DNA of 46,832 nucleotides from Thermoanaerobaculum sp. GTDB lineage: Bacteria; Acidobacteriota; Thermoanaerobaculia; Multivoradales; UBA5704. Below the pieces are notes generated by a model. That model had not been told where the DNA came from, did no database searches, and saw nothing but the letters and a program-made list of their open reading frames with translations. The position numbers and the translations under genes were made by a program. Within the stretch, counting starts at the first letter, position 1; each line of letters starts with the position of its first letter. Positions 8,110 to 17,812 of the stretch are shown in pieces. The stretch lies in contig JAJKHS010000032.1 of assembly GCA_021154885.1 (NCBI GenBank), positions 1 through 46,832 on the forward strand, read 5' to 3'.

Positions 8110-10170
8110 TTGTTGCGATTTCTCCGACGCTGGCTCCGCCGCAACGGCGGCTCTGCTCACCGGCTCGACACCGAGCTGCCGCTCCTCCATTCGGTGCTCC
8201 GGCATCTGCCGGCCGGTATTCTCTACGCCGACCGCGACGCGCGGGTCACCGATGCCAACGACGCCTTCCTCGCCATGCTCGGCCGCAACCGCGAGGAGCT
8301 GAAGGGGGGCGCGCTCAACTGGGTGGAGATGACGCCCTCCGGCTGGGAGGAGGCCGACCAGCGGGCGATCGTCGAGCTGATGGCCAACGGCGCCTGCACC
8401 CCCTACGAGAAGGAGCTGCGGCGGGCCGACGGCAGCCGCCTGTCCGTCCTCTTCGGCGCCGCGCTTCTGCCGCGCACCGAGGAGATGGTCGGCTTCGTGC
8501 TCGACCTGACGAAGCGCAAACGGGCGGAGGGCCAGGTGGCGCTGCTGGCCGAGGCCGGCCGGGTGTTCTCGGAGTCCCTCGACTACCAGGAAACCCTGCG
8601 CAGCCTGGTGGAGCTGGCGGTGCCGCGGCTCGTGGACTACGCGCTGGTCTTCGAGCTCCAGGAGGGAGGGGGCTTGCGCGAGGTCGCCTGCCGGCACGCC
8701 GATCCCGCCAAGGAGGCCCTCGTGCGGACCCTGGGAGAGATCTTCCAGGCCTCGCCGGAGAACCCCGACAGCTATCTCTGGCGCTCGGTGCGCAGCGGCC
8801 GCAGCGAGCTGGTGACCGAGGTCGCCCCGAGCCTCGCCGAGACCGTCACCCGCGACCCGGCGCTGCTCGAGGTCTATCGCCGGCTGGCGGCCCGCTCGTT
8901 CGTGACGGTTCCCCTGGCCGCCCGGGGCGAGACTCTGGGGGCGATGCTGCTCGCCACGTCCGACTCCCGGCGCCAACTGTGGCCGCCGGACCTCGAGCTC
9001 GCCGAGGAGCTGGCGGCCCGCGCCGCCCTCGCCATCGACAATGCCCGCCTCTACGGCCGGGCCGAGGCCGCGAGCCGGGCCAAGGACCGCTTCCTCGCCG
9101 CACTGAGCCATGAGCTGCGCACGCCGCTGACCCCTGTCCTGCTGCGCGTCGCCGCCCTCGCCGGCACGCCGGAGCTGCCCCAGAAGCTGCGGGACGATCT
9201 GCGGATGATCCAGCGCAACGTCGAGCTGGAGGCCAAGCTGATCGACGACCTGCTGGATCTCACCCGCATCACCCGCGGCAAGCTGGCCCTCCACTTCGAG
9301 GTGGTCGGCGTCCACGAGGTGCTGGAGCACGTCGTGGAGATCTGCCGCGAGGAGGCGGAGAGCAAGCGCATCGCGCTCGATATCCACGCCGCCTCGGCCG
9401 AGCAGCACGTCTGGGCCGATCCCGGCCGGTTGCGGCAGGTGTTCTGGAACCTGGTGAAGAACGCCGTCAAGTTCACGCCGGCCGGCGGTCGTATCGAGGT
9501 GCGCACGAGCGCCCCTGAGCCGGGGAAGATCCAGGTCCACGTGATCGATCACGGCATCGGCATCGAGCCCGAGATCCTGCCGCGCCTGTTCAACGCCTTC
9601 GAGCAGGGGGACCCCACGGTGACGCGGAGCTTCGGCGGCTTAGGCCTCGGCCTTGCCATCTCGAAGGCCCTGGTCGACCAGCACCATGGGATGCTCACCG
9701 GCGTCAGCGCCGGACGGGGTCAGGGCGCCACCTTCACCGTCACCCTGGCAACCGTGGCGCCGCCCCGTCCGGAGGAGGTCGCCGTTGCCGGAGCCGGAGC
9801 GTCGCGGGGCCTGCGCCTCCTCCTGGTGGAGGACCACGAGCCCACGCTCCAGGTGATGGCCGCGCTGCTCGAGATCGCGGGCCACGACGTGGGCACCGCG
9901 CAGGACCTGCGCTCCGCCCGGGCGCTGGCGGCGAGCCGCGAGTTCGACCTGGTGGTGAGCGACCTCGGCCTGCCGGACGGCACCGGCTTCGACCTCATGC
10001 GCGAGCTGCGCGACCTTTACGGCCTCAAGGGGATCGCCGTCAGCGGCTACGGCATGGAGGAGGACCTGCGCCGCAGCCGCGAGGCTGGCTTCCTGGAGCA
10101 CCTGGTCAAGCCGGTGGATGTCGAGAAGCTCAAGGCGGCCCTGGCGCGGGCGTCCGTGCCGCAGGCGTAA
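8110..10170 (+). CDS. PAS-GAF hybrid sensor histidine kinase with C-terminal receiver
   Basis: A soluble 686-residue kinase. A PAS domain covers about 25-140 (ILYADRDARVTDANDAFLAMLG) and a GAF domain about 150-310. The phosphoacceptor histidine is near 332 in LAALSHELRTPLTP, followed by HATPase boxes (FWNLVKNAVKFTPAGG, DHGIGIEP, GGLGLGLAISKAL). A receiver domain lies from about 565, with its phosphorylated aspartate near 617 in VVSDLGLPDG and the conserved KP in LVKPVD. The start is a TTG at 8110 by frame; no ATG or strong ribosome site decides it, so the N-terminus is uncertain by a few residues. No output partner is adjacent. A TATAGT hexamer at 8065 may be a -10 box. Confidence 0.9.
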   Translation: MLRFLRRWLRRNGGSAHRLDTELPLLHSVLRHLPAGILYADRDARVTDANDAFLAMLGRNREELKGGALNWVEMTPSGWEEADQRAIVELMANGACTPYEKELRRADGSRLSVLFGAALLPRTEEMVGFVLDLTKRKRAEGQVALLAEAGRVFSESLDYQETLRSLVELAVPRLVDYALVFELQEGGGLREVACRHADPAKEALVRTLGEIFQASPENPDSYLWRSVRSGRSELVTEVAPSLAETVTRDPALLEVYRRLAARSFVTVPLAARGETLGAMLLATSDSRRQLWPPDLELAEELAARAALAIDNARLYGRAEAASRAKDRFLAALSHELRTPLTPVLLRVAALAGTPELPQKLRDDLRMIQRNVELEAKLIDDLLDLTRITRGKLALHFEVVGVHEVLEHVVEICREEAESKRIALDIHAASAEQHVWADPGRLRQVFWNLVKNAVKFTPAGGRIEVRTSAPEPGKIQVHVIDHGIGIEPEILPRLFNAFEQGDPTVTRSFGGLGLGLAISKALVDQHHGMLTGVSAGRGQGATFTVTLATVAPPRPEEVAVAGAGASRGLRLLLVEDHEPTLQVMAALLEIAGHDVGTAQDLRSARALAASREFDLVVSDLGLPDGTGFDLMRELRDLYGLKGIAVSGYGMEEDLRRSREAGFLEHLVKPVDVEKLKAALARASVPQA

Positions 10171-10209
10171 GATCCCGCAGGAACACCTGGATCGGAGGGT
10201 TCAACGATC

Positions 10210-11211
10210 ATGACGAAGCGACACCTCGCCCCTCTCTGTCTCGCCGCCGTCCTCGCCGTTCCCCTTTTCGCCCAGCCGGCGAAGGCGCCCACCCCCGCCG
10301 AGTCCTATGAGCGGGGCCCGGGTTCCTACGCCGTCGCCACGGTCTCTTACGACTGGACGGACTCCGCCCGCAACCGGAAGGTGCCGGTGAAGATCTACTA
10401 TCCGGAGAAAGGCCAGGGGCCATTTCCGGTGATCGTCTTCTCCCACGGCCTCGGCGGCTCGCGGGAGGGGTACGAGTATCTCGGCCGCCGCTGGGCGAGC
10501 CACGGCTACGTCTCGGTCCACGTCCAGCACCTGGGGAGCGACGACGCGCTCTGGCGCGGGAGCCAGCAGCCGAAGCAGGACCTGACGCGGGCTGCCGCGG
10601 ACGTTCGCAACGCGCTGAACCGGCCGCGCGACGTGAGCTTCGCGCTCGACCGGCTGGAGGCCTTGAATCGCGATCCGTCGCCGCTGCGGGGCCGGCTCGA
10701 CCTGCGCGCCATCGGCATGGCGGGCCACTCCTTCGGCGCCTGGACGACGCTCGCCGTGGCCGGCCAGGGGTTGGGGCCGCGACAGGAGACGTCCCTCGCT
10801 GATCCTCGCGTCAAGGCCGCCGTGGAGATGAGCGCGCCCGTCCCCCGGAACGCCGACCTCGACCGGGCTTACGCGAAGGTCACGATCCCCGTCCTCCACA
10901 TGACGGGCACCCTGGACGACAGCCCCATCGGCGACATCAAGGCCGCGGAGCGCCGCGTCCCCTTCGATCGCATCCACGCCCCCGATCAATACCTCGTCAC
11001 CTTCCAGGGCGGCGACCACATGACCTTCGCCGTCCAGCGGCGGCGCCCCGGAGTGGGAGAGAAGGACGCGCGCTTCCAGGATCTGATCCTCCAGGGCACC
11101 ACCGCTTTCTGGGACGCCTACCTCAAGGGCGACGCCGAGGCGAAGTCCTGGCTCGCCCGGGGCGGCTACGCGGGGGCGCTGGGTGGGGATGGGAAGTTGG
11201 AGGTGAAGTAG
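10210..11211 (+). CDS. Secreted alpha/beta hydrolase, dienelactone-hydrolase / PAF-acetylhydrolase-like
   Basis: The 333-residue protein begins with a signal peptide (LAPLCLAAVLAVPLFAQ). The hydrolase fold shows the oxyanion strand VIVFSHGLGGSREGYEYLG, the nucleophile elbow GHSFGA (serine near 174), an aspartate in TGTLDDS (near 236) and a histidine in GGDHMTF (near 269). Such proteins hydrolyse esters or lipid-like substrates in the periplasm; the substrate is not predictable. GGAGGG precedes the ATG at a good distance. It is followed by a family H hairpin and the convergent sigma-54 regulator. Confidence 0.85.
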   Translation: MTKRHLAPLCLAAVLAVPLFAQPAKAPTPAESYERGPGSYAVATVSYDWTDSARNRKVPVKIYYPEKGQGPFPVIVFSHGLGGSREGYEYLGRRWASHGYVSVHVQHLGSDDALWRGSQQPKQDLTRAAADVRNALNRPRDVSFALDRLEALNRDPSPLRGRLDLRAIGMAGHSFGAWTTLAVAGQGLGPRQETSLADPRVKAAVEMSAPVPRNADLDRAYAKVTIPVLHMTGTLDDSPIGDIKAAERRVPFDRIHAPDQYLVTFQGGDHMTFAVQRRRPGVGEKDARFQDLILQGTTAFWDAYLKGDAEAKSWLARGGYAGALGGDGKLEVK

Positions 11212-11234
11212 GGGCGGGGGGTGTTTCCGTTTTC

Positions 11235-11331
11235 GAAAGCAGGGACATCAGGGACTCCAGGCATGCCATCGAAAAAGGCCTTCTTCGTCCCTGATGTCCC
11301 TGGTGTCCCTGATGTCCCTGTTCGGCTTTCT
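11235..11331. repeat. Hairpin repeat, family H, between convergent genes
   Basis: The left arm has GCAGGGACATCAGGGACTCC and the right arm four GTCCCTG units at 9-nt spacing, ending CGGCTTTCTGG. It sits between two convergent genes, which fits a bidirectional terminator role. Confidence 0.8.
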
Positions 11332-11348
11332 GGCGCACAGGCCGTGGC

Positions 11349-12751
<1,403 letters not shown>

Positions 12752-12755
<4 letters not shown>

Positions 12756-13987
12756 GCCGCCTCCTCCTTTCCTGGCCGCGATGGCCGCGGGACGGAGAGC
12801 CGGAAGGTGGTGCCCGCCCCGGAGCTGGCGAGCACCTCCAGGTCGCCGCCGTGATCGAGCAGGATCTTTTTCGAGATGGCGAGCCCCAGGCCCATGCCCT
12901 CGCCCACCCGGCGGGTGGTGACGTAGGGCTCAAAGACCCGCGGGCGGATCTCCGGCGGGATGCCCGGACCGTTGTCGGACACGTCGAGGACGACGCCGGT
13001 CGCCGTCTCGCCCGGCCGCAAGGTCACCACGCCCCGCTCCTCGCCGGTGGCGCGGATGGCGAGCGCGCTGTTGTCGCAGAGGTTCACCAGCACCTGGCGG
13101 AGCATGTCGCGGTCGAGCGCCGCGGGCAAGGGCCTCCCCGGCGGCTCGTAGCACAGCGTCAGGTTCGGCCAGGCGGCGGCGAAGGTGGCCACGAACTCCT
13201 CGACCACGGGCCCCAGGTCGTGCACCGCCGGCCGCGGCTGGGGGAGGCGGGCGAAGGAGGTGAACTGCTGGGTGAACTTCCCCAGCCGCTCCAGCTCCTC
13301 GCCGACGCTCGCCGCGGCCTGCCGCGCCTCCTCCTGGACTTCTGCCGGCTCGGCCGGCAGGAGCTGCTGGAGACGGGCGAGCTCCAGTCGGGCGGCGGTC
13401 AACGGCGTGCGCATCTCATGGGCGTGGCGGCGGGCCGTCTCCTGCCAGACGGAGAGGTTCTTCAGATAGGCCAGCCGCTTGCGGTCGCGGGCCATGGCGC
13501 GGGAGGTCTCCTCGATCATGCCGGCGATCCGCCCCAGGGTGTCGCGGCCACGGTCCTCGATCTGGAGGTCCTCCTCGCCGGCCGAGAGGGCCACCAGGGC
13601 CAGCCGCAGCCGCTCCAGGCGGACGTCCAGCCGGCCCTGGCGCAGCAGGTGCGCACCGCCCGCCACAGCCAGCACGCCGCCCACCGCCGCGAGCACGATC
13701 AGCTCCCAGCGGCGGGTGATCCGTTGCCGGTTGTGCTCCAGGATGCGCAGGTGATTGAGCAGCGTCTGGGTGGCCTCGAAGCGGGCCCGGTACTCGTCCC
13801 GGCGCTGTGGATCGAGGCGGGCCAGTCTTTTCTGATCGTCCATGGATCGCTCCAGAGCCGTGGTGATCTCCGGCTGCAGTCCCAGCCGGAACCAGGGGCC
13901 CGAGATCTCCCGTTCGAAGAGCCAGAGCACCGCGGCCGCGGCGAGGAGCATGCCGCAGACGGTGACGGCGGCGGAGCGCAGGTTCAT
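12752..13987 (-). CDS. NtrY-like membrane sensor histidine kinase
   Basis: The 411-residue protein has two membrane segments (about 6-24 and 95-115) enclosing a periplasmic loop of about 70 residues, then a HAMP-like linker. The phosphoacceptor histidine is H190 in ARRHAHEMRTPLTAAR, and the ATPase domain shows LVNLCDNSALAI, VSDNGPGIPPE and GEGMGLGLAISKKI. It presumably phosphorylates the overlapping NtrC-type regulator. I chose the ATG at 13987 because it overlaps the stop of the preceding gene (ATGA) and starts at the first membrane helix; the frame continues open far upstream only as antisense-like sequence. Confidence 0.9.
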
Positions 13988-14652
13988 CGTTTCCTCCCCG
14001 CTTCTCCCTTGGCGCCAGCGATGGCGAGGTTCCACTGCATCTCCAGGAGCGGCGCCCGGCCGATGGAGGTCGCCATCAGCAGGTTCAGCACCTGGCTGAA
14101 CGATTCGGGCTGGTCCTGGACGGCGTCGGAGACGGCTCCGGCGCTGCCCGATTTCTCCGCCGAGAGGGCCTGGGAGAACCAGCGTTGGGCGTCGAGCTGC
14201 TCGGCTTGAGAGAAGGGGATCACGGACAGGCGCACCTCGACGCTGCGCACCGTGGCCGCCGCTGGCGGGCGCAGGGCCACCAGGCGCGCGTCCCGCCACC
14301 ACTCGGCCAGCTTCTCGAACGACGGCAGGTTCGTCCGTACCACCCGGCCGGTGGCGTCGATCCGCGTCACGATGTAGATCTCGTCCCACAGCTCGTAGCG
14401 CACGTCGACGCGGGCGCCGCCCTTGGCCCGGCCGGCGTCGCCCTGTGTCTTGACCGCGAACAGGAAGCTGGTGGTGAGGCCCGTGCCGAGCTGTTTCTTG
14501 ACCTCCTCCTCCGCCAGGATAGGAGACAGCCGGCTGAGCACCAGCCCCTCTCGCGCCACCTCGACGGCCGGCGGCGGGGGCTGGAGGGCGGCCCCGAGCC
14601 GCGCCACCAGAGCAGACAGCAGCAGCGCCCACAGCAGGGGGCGTGGCCTCAC
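13984..14652 (-). CDS. Exported DUF4390-like protein
   Basis: A 222-residue protein with an N-terminal signal sequence (LLWALLLSALVARLGAA) and a body of predicted beta strands (DVRYELWDEIYIVTRIDATG) that resembles DUF4390. Proteins of that family are typically encoded directly before an NtrY-like kinase and an NtrX/NtrC-like regulator, exactly as here, which suggests a periplasmic accessory or signal-presenting role. The GTG start at 14652 overlaps the stop of the barrel gene by 4 bp, and its own stop overlaps the kinase start by 4 bp. The function of the family is not established. Confidence 0.7.
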   Translation of the reverse strand: MRPRPLLWALLLSALVARLGAALQPPPPAVEVAREGLVLSRLSPILAEEEVKKQLGTGLTTSFLFAVKTQGDAGRAKGGARVDVRYELWDEIYIVTRIDATGRVVRTNLPSFEKLAEWWRDARLVALRPPAAATVRSVEVRLSVIPFSQAEQLDAQRWFSQALSAEKSGSAGAVSDAVQDQPESFSQVLNLLMATSIGRAPLLEMQWNLAIAGAKGEAGRKR

Positions 14653-16019
14653 GGCACGACCTTCCCAAAATTCAGATAGGTGAGGGTCGCCCGCACCCGG
14701 CCCCACGGGTTGCGGAAGACGAGACCAGTATGGGCCGAGAAGCGCTTGAGGGGGCTGGGACCGAAGTCGGGCGCGGTCTTCTCGAAACCGATCTCGGCAC
14801 CGGTCTCCAGGCGCAGGTCGGCGAAGTTGTGCGCGGTCCGCGTGCGCCGCAGGGTCGCGGAGTGCTGGACCCCCACCGAGCCACCATAGGAGCTCACGCT
14901 CGTCTGGCCCACGGTCCGGTTCCGCAGGCTCAGGTTCTCCAGCCGGGACGGCCCGCCGAAGACCCTGCTCATCAAGGAGACTGTCTGGCGGGGCGAGATC
15001 GAGAGGTGCCAGATCCCCGAGAGAGCGGCCATCACCTGTTCCGAGTGGAAGGGGGGGATCCGCTGGAACTCGAAGGGGGGAGTGGACGCGAGCTCGCGCA
15101 GGCCGCTGCTGGAGAAGCGGGCGGCCTCGACGCCGGCCGAGACGCTGACGCCGCGCGTGGGCAGCAGCGGATCGTCGCTGGTGTCGAACACCCACTTCGC
15201 CTCCGCCCGCTGATACGCCAGCTCTCCCGAGGGGGCGAAGAGCTGGCGCACCCTGTCCGGCGTATCTTCGAGCACGCCGCGATGGCTGCCGGGCTGGCCG
15301 CGGCGGTCGCTCAGCGAGATCTGGATGGATTGGCGGCCGCCCAGGGGGACGGATGTCCCGATCGACAGCTTGCGCGACGAGTCGAAAGACCAGGACGAGA
15401 ACGTCGGGTCGAGGGCAAGGGGCAGCACCTCGGTGACGCAGCAGAGCTCCCGCGAGACTCCGGCGCTCGCCAGGACACCGCGGTGGAAGAGGTCGTACTG
15501 CGTGAAGCCCAACTGCAGGCCGTCGCGGGAGTCGAAGGCGCCGAACAGCTCGCCCGAGCGCCCCACGAACAGCCGCGCCCCTGCCACGCCGCCGATCCAT
15601 ACGCTCGACCGGTGGCCGCGGAAGGTCTCGTCCTGCAAGTCCATGGGGTGCTCGAAGGCGAAGGCGCGGATCCAATGGTCGAAGAAGAACCAGCGGGCGG
15701 GCTGGACCGTGATCACCAGTTCGTACGCACCGCGCCGGCTCCCCTTGCGCAACGCGAAGCTGGCGTCGAGCACGAACGGCAGGCGGTGCACCCGGTAGAC
15801 GGCCTGCCGGAGTTCCTCCTCGGTGTACGACTCCCCCCGCCGCAGCAGCGTCTCCGCGCGGACGATGTTGGCCACCGCCTCCTTCGGCCCTTCAACGGTG
15901 ACGGTCTCGATCAGGAAACGGGCCGGCTCCGACGGTGCCTCTTCCTGGGCCGTCTGGGCGGTGGCCGGGAGCGTGGCCAGAAGGAACAGGGCGAGGCCCC
16001 AGACGATGCGTGTCCTCAC
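14649..16019 (-). CDS. Outer-membrane beta-barrel protein with POTRA-like N-terminal domain
   Basis: The 456-residue protein starts with a signal peptide (IVWGLALFLLATLPATAQ). Residues of about 30-95 look like one POTRA-type beta-alpha-alpha-beta module (IETVTVEGPKEAVANIVRAE, then GESYTEEELRQAVYRVHRLPFV). The rest is alternating beta strands, with a surface-antigen-like stretch (VFDTSDDPLLPTRGVSVSAG) typical of BamA/TamA/Omp85 barrels, and a strand-like C-terminus (GRVRATLTYLNFG). I chose the GTG at 16019 because GGAGG lies about 8 bp upstream. It heads a four-gene operon ending in a kinase and sigma-54 activator, so the two-component pair may monitor this envelope protein. Confidence 0.75.
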   Translation of the reverse strand: MRTRIVWGLALFLLATLPATAQTAQEEAPSEPARFLIETVTVEGPKEAVANIVRAETLLRRGESYTEEELRQAVYRVHRLPFVLDASFALRKGSRRGAYELVITVQPARWFFFDHWIRAFAFEHPMDLQDETFRGHRSSVWIGGVAGARLFVGRSGELFGAFDSRDGLQLGFTQYDLFHRGVLASAGVSRELCCVTEVLPLALDPTFSSWSFDSSRKLSIGTSVPLGGRQSIQISLSDRRGQPGSHRGVLEDTPDRVRQLFAPSGELAYQRAEAKWVFDTSDDPLLPTRGVSVSAGVEAARFSSSGLRELASTPPFEFQRIPPFHSEQVMAALSGIWHLSISPRQTVSLMSRVFGGPSRLENLSLRNRTVGQTSVSSYGGSVGVQHSATLRRTRTAHNFADLRLETGAEIGFEKTAPDFGPSPLKRFSAHTGLVFRNPWGRVRATLTYLNFGKVVP

Positions 16020-16590
16020 GTGCGAATCCTCCAACGACCGGTACGAGCCGTCATGGCGCGTGGCTTCGCCGATGGTTCCAGGGCAAACGCGATGCCCGGT
16101 GGAGCCGGGACGCCGGAGGCGCGAGGGGATCTCTCGGAAAACACGGCTCTGCGCAGGGTTTCCAGGGTGGGGCTGGGGTGCATCGAAGAGCGTCGGGGCC
16201 TCTGGCAGCGTATGAGAGAGCATACACCTGTCGGTAGGAACGGTGGCGGTGCTGGAAGGTTTCAGCGGACGGAACGGCGAGCCCCCTGCTCCCCGCCGGC
16301 CGGATTCTCCTCTCGGTCCTCCATGCCCGCCGCGGAGACACCGCTCCGATTCCACACCGACCCTGGGCGTCACCACCTCACCGTTCAGAAGGCTCGAGGC
16401 TGGAAAGACGGCCGGGCCTCCAAGCCGTCGGATCGGGTCTCTGGACGCCCAGAACCTCTGCTTGAGACACTACGGAAGGCCGTAGAGATATCGGCAGGTT
16501 GGCGATCTTGTCCGGTGGCTTCTCATCGTCTATAGTTGCCTAAGTCCCGGGGTTTCGAAGCAAATCACTGAGCGGAAATGGAGAAACAGT
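16020..16590. other. Intergenic region between divergent barrel operon and RiPP precursor
   Basis: This 571-bp stretch should carry the promoters of the leftward operon and the rightward small peptide gene. Frames here have unbiased, arginine/proline-rich translations and no ribosome site. Apart from the promoter-like pair at 16508-16536 I see no gene or repeat. Confidence 0.5.
16508..16536 (+). promoter_or_regulatory. Candidate sigma-70 promoter for the small precursor peptide
   Basis: TTGTCC and TATAGT are separated by 17 bp, about 55 bp before the ATG of the lanthipeptide-like gene. The match to the TTGACA/TATAAT consensus is good for this GC-rich genome, but it is a visual match only. 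Confidence 0.4.
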
Positions 16591-16761
16591 ATGAAAAAGC
16601 AGATCAAGAAGGTGCAGAGACTCTCGCTGAGCCGTGAAACCCTGAGGCAGCTCGACCTCGGGAAGGACGGCCAGATGAATCATGTGGTGGGGGGAACCGG
16701 TAGCCTGTGTGAGGATACCTGCATTACGTCGCGCCGGCCTTATTGCCCCACGGTGCCGTGA
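16591..16761 (+). CDS. Class I lanthipeptide-like RiPP precursor (orphan)
   Basis: A 56-residue peptide. The leader is Lys/Arg-rich and holds LSLSRETLRQL (11-21), the 'L-x-L-S/K-x-ETLR-x-L' signature of class I lanthipeptide precursors in Acidobacteriota and Bacteroidota. A GG pair at 34-35 in HVVGGTG is a plausible leader boundary. The C-terminal core SLCEDTCITSRRPYCPTVP has three cysteines (40, 44, 52) and five Ser/Thr, suiting thioether rings. AATGGAGA provides a ribosome site about 8 bp before the ATG. No LanB, LanC, protease or exporter gene is visible in this window; fragments of unrelated genes follow directly. It may be processed in trans or be a relic of a lost cluster. Confidence 0.7.
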   Translation: MKKQIKKVQRLSLSRETLRQLDLGKDGQMNHVVGGTGSLCEDTCITSRRPYCPTVP

Positions 16762-16783
16762 GGGTGGCGCGGGCGGGCTGGGA

Positions 16784-16922
16784 GAAGACCTCGCCGATCC
16801 TTTTGAGCGTGGTCCTACCGTTGGCCTCTGGCCAGTTCTCTTTCGGGGTGGGATTGAGCCAGACGGAGTGGCGGAAGCGGTCGCGGAGGCGCTCGAGCCA
16901 GCGCAGGCTGGGCTCGGCGTCG
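16784..16922 (-). pseudogene. Duplicated fragment of the vWA-protein gene
   Basis: These 139 bp align without gaps to 19949-20087, near the 3' end of the vWA gene 3 kb away, with about 10 mismatches by eye (about 93% identity). It contains the segment corresponding to the SLRWLERLRDRFRHSVWLNP region. Both ends stop abruptly, so it is a broken copy rather than a gene. It begins 22 bp after the stop of the precursor peptide, on the opposite strand. Confidence 0.8.
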
Positions 16923-17018
16923 GGCCGTGCCCTGGCCTCCTAGAGAGCTCGCCCCTCTCTGCGTTTACCGTGGCTGGTAGATCGGGATGAGACCGAGCTT
17001 GGCCATGCCCGCGCCGGG

Positions 17019-17201
17019 TCTGCCGAGATCGTCGACGCCACTCCCTACGCCGTGGGCAGCATCCGCGCCACCTACGAGAAGTACCCCAACGCCCGCAAGA
17101 TCCTCCCCGACATGGGGTATGGCGAGCACCAGATCCGCGAGCTGGAAGCGACCATCAACGCCACTCCGGCCGACGTGGTGAAGGCCGTGGTGGGAGCGTG
17201 A
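17019..17201 (+). pseudogene. C-terminal fragment of a cyclic 2,3-diphosphoglycerate synthetase-type GTPase
   Basis: The frame reads SAEIVDATPYAVGSIRATYEK to LPDMGYGEHQIRELEATINA then TPADVV. This matches a conserved internal block of cyclic 2,3-diphosphoglycerate synthetase-like P-loop proteins, where it is normally followed by further residues (TPIDL-like). Here it ends after a few residues (KAVVGA) at a TGA. There is no start codon and no nucleotide-binding N-terminus. I read it as a gene fragment. Confidence 0.6.
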
Positions 17202-17208
17202 TCGGAGA

Positions 17209-17595
17209 ATGATTGGAGAAACCTGGGGCGTCGAGCCCGCCGAGACGGCGATCGCCTTCCCCTGCGATCAAGTCCCCGGCGACTTCGACGCCGACTACCA
17301 TCGGGGCGTGACCGTCCACACCCCGTCCGCCGTCGTCTTCCGCTGGCTCTGCCAGCTCCGTGCCGCGCCGTACAGCTACGACTGGATCGACAACCGCGGC
17401 CAGCAGAGCCCGCGGCAGCTCATACCGGGGCTGGAGAACCTGAAGATCGGCCAGACGGTGATGACCATTTTCGACCTGATCGGCTATCCCCGAGGATTCA
17501 AGGGATGGCTGATGCGCTCTGTGCTGCAGCCGGGAGATCTCGTGATGATGCGGCGGCAGTTGCTGAATCTGAAACAAAGCGCAGAAAGCACATAG
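17209..17595 (+). pseudogene. SRPBCC/START-like protein with an apparent internal deletion
   Basis: The 128-residue frame begins with a well-conserved N-terminus (VFRWLCQLRAAPYSYDWIDN, then LENLKIGQTVMTIFDL) of a roughly 190-residue SRPBCC/polyketide-cyclase-like family. It then jumps directly to what looks like the family's C-terminal helix (GFKGWLMRSVLQPGDLVMMR, then QLLNLK). The central beta strands that form the ligand cavity seem to be missing, while the frame is kept. The ATG is 8 bp after the preceding fragment's stop. A short stable variant cannot be excluded, but the length deficit argues for decay. Confidence 0.5.
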
Positions 17596-17812
17596 TGCCT
17601 ATGTCACTATAGAATCCACGAAGCGTCAATTTAGAGACGCCGGCGGGGGATTCTTGTAGCGGAAATCGGCCGGATTTGCAATCGATCCGCCAAACGGCAC
17701 GAGGCAGGACCGAGAGACCGGTCAAATCTGGAATCTGATATTGAACGTCTGTTCGCCACGGGATGATCGAGGCGGGGCTCGGCGCCCAGAAAAGCCCGAT
17801 ACTCACTATGTC
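17596..17812. other. Intergenic, between convergent genes
   Basis: No gene is seen. A small inverted repeat (ATAGTG, 7-nt loop, CACTAT) at 17592-17610 overlaps the upstream stop codon. Base composition becomes AT-richer from here to about 19400. Confidence 0.4.

Noticed and set aside
13984-15675. Long upstream extension of the DUF4390-like frame
   Set aside because: The extension is antisense-like or out-of-phase shadow of the barrel gene; the GTG at 14652 gives a proper signal peptide and a 4-bp overlap.
16243-16485. A possible second small peptide gene near the RiPP precursor
   Set aside because: The translation is Pro/Arg-rich without a leader motif or Cys-bearing core, and no ribosome-binding site is seen.
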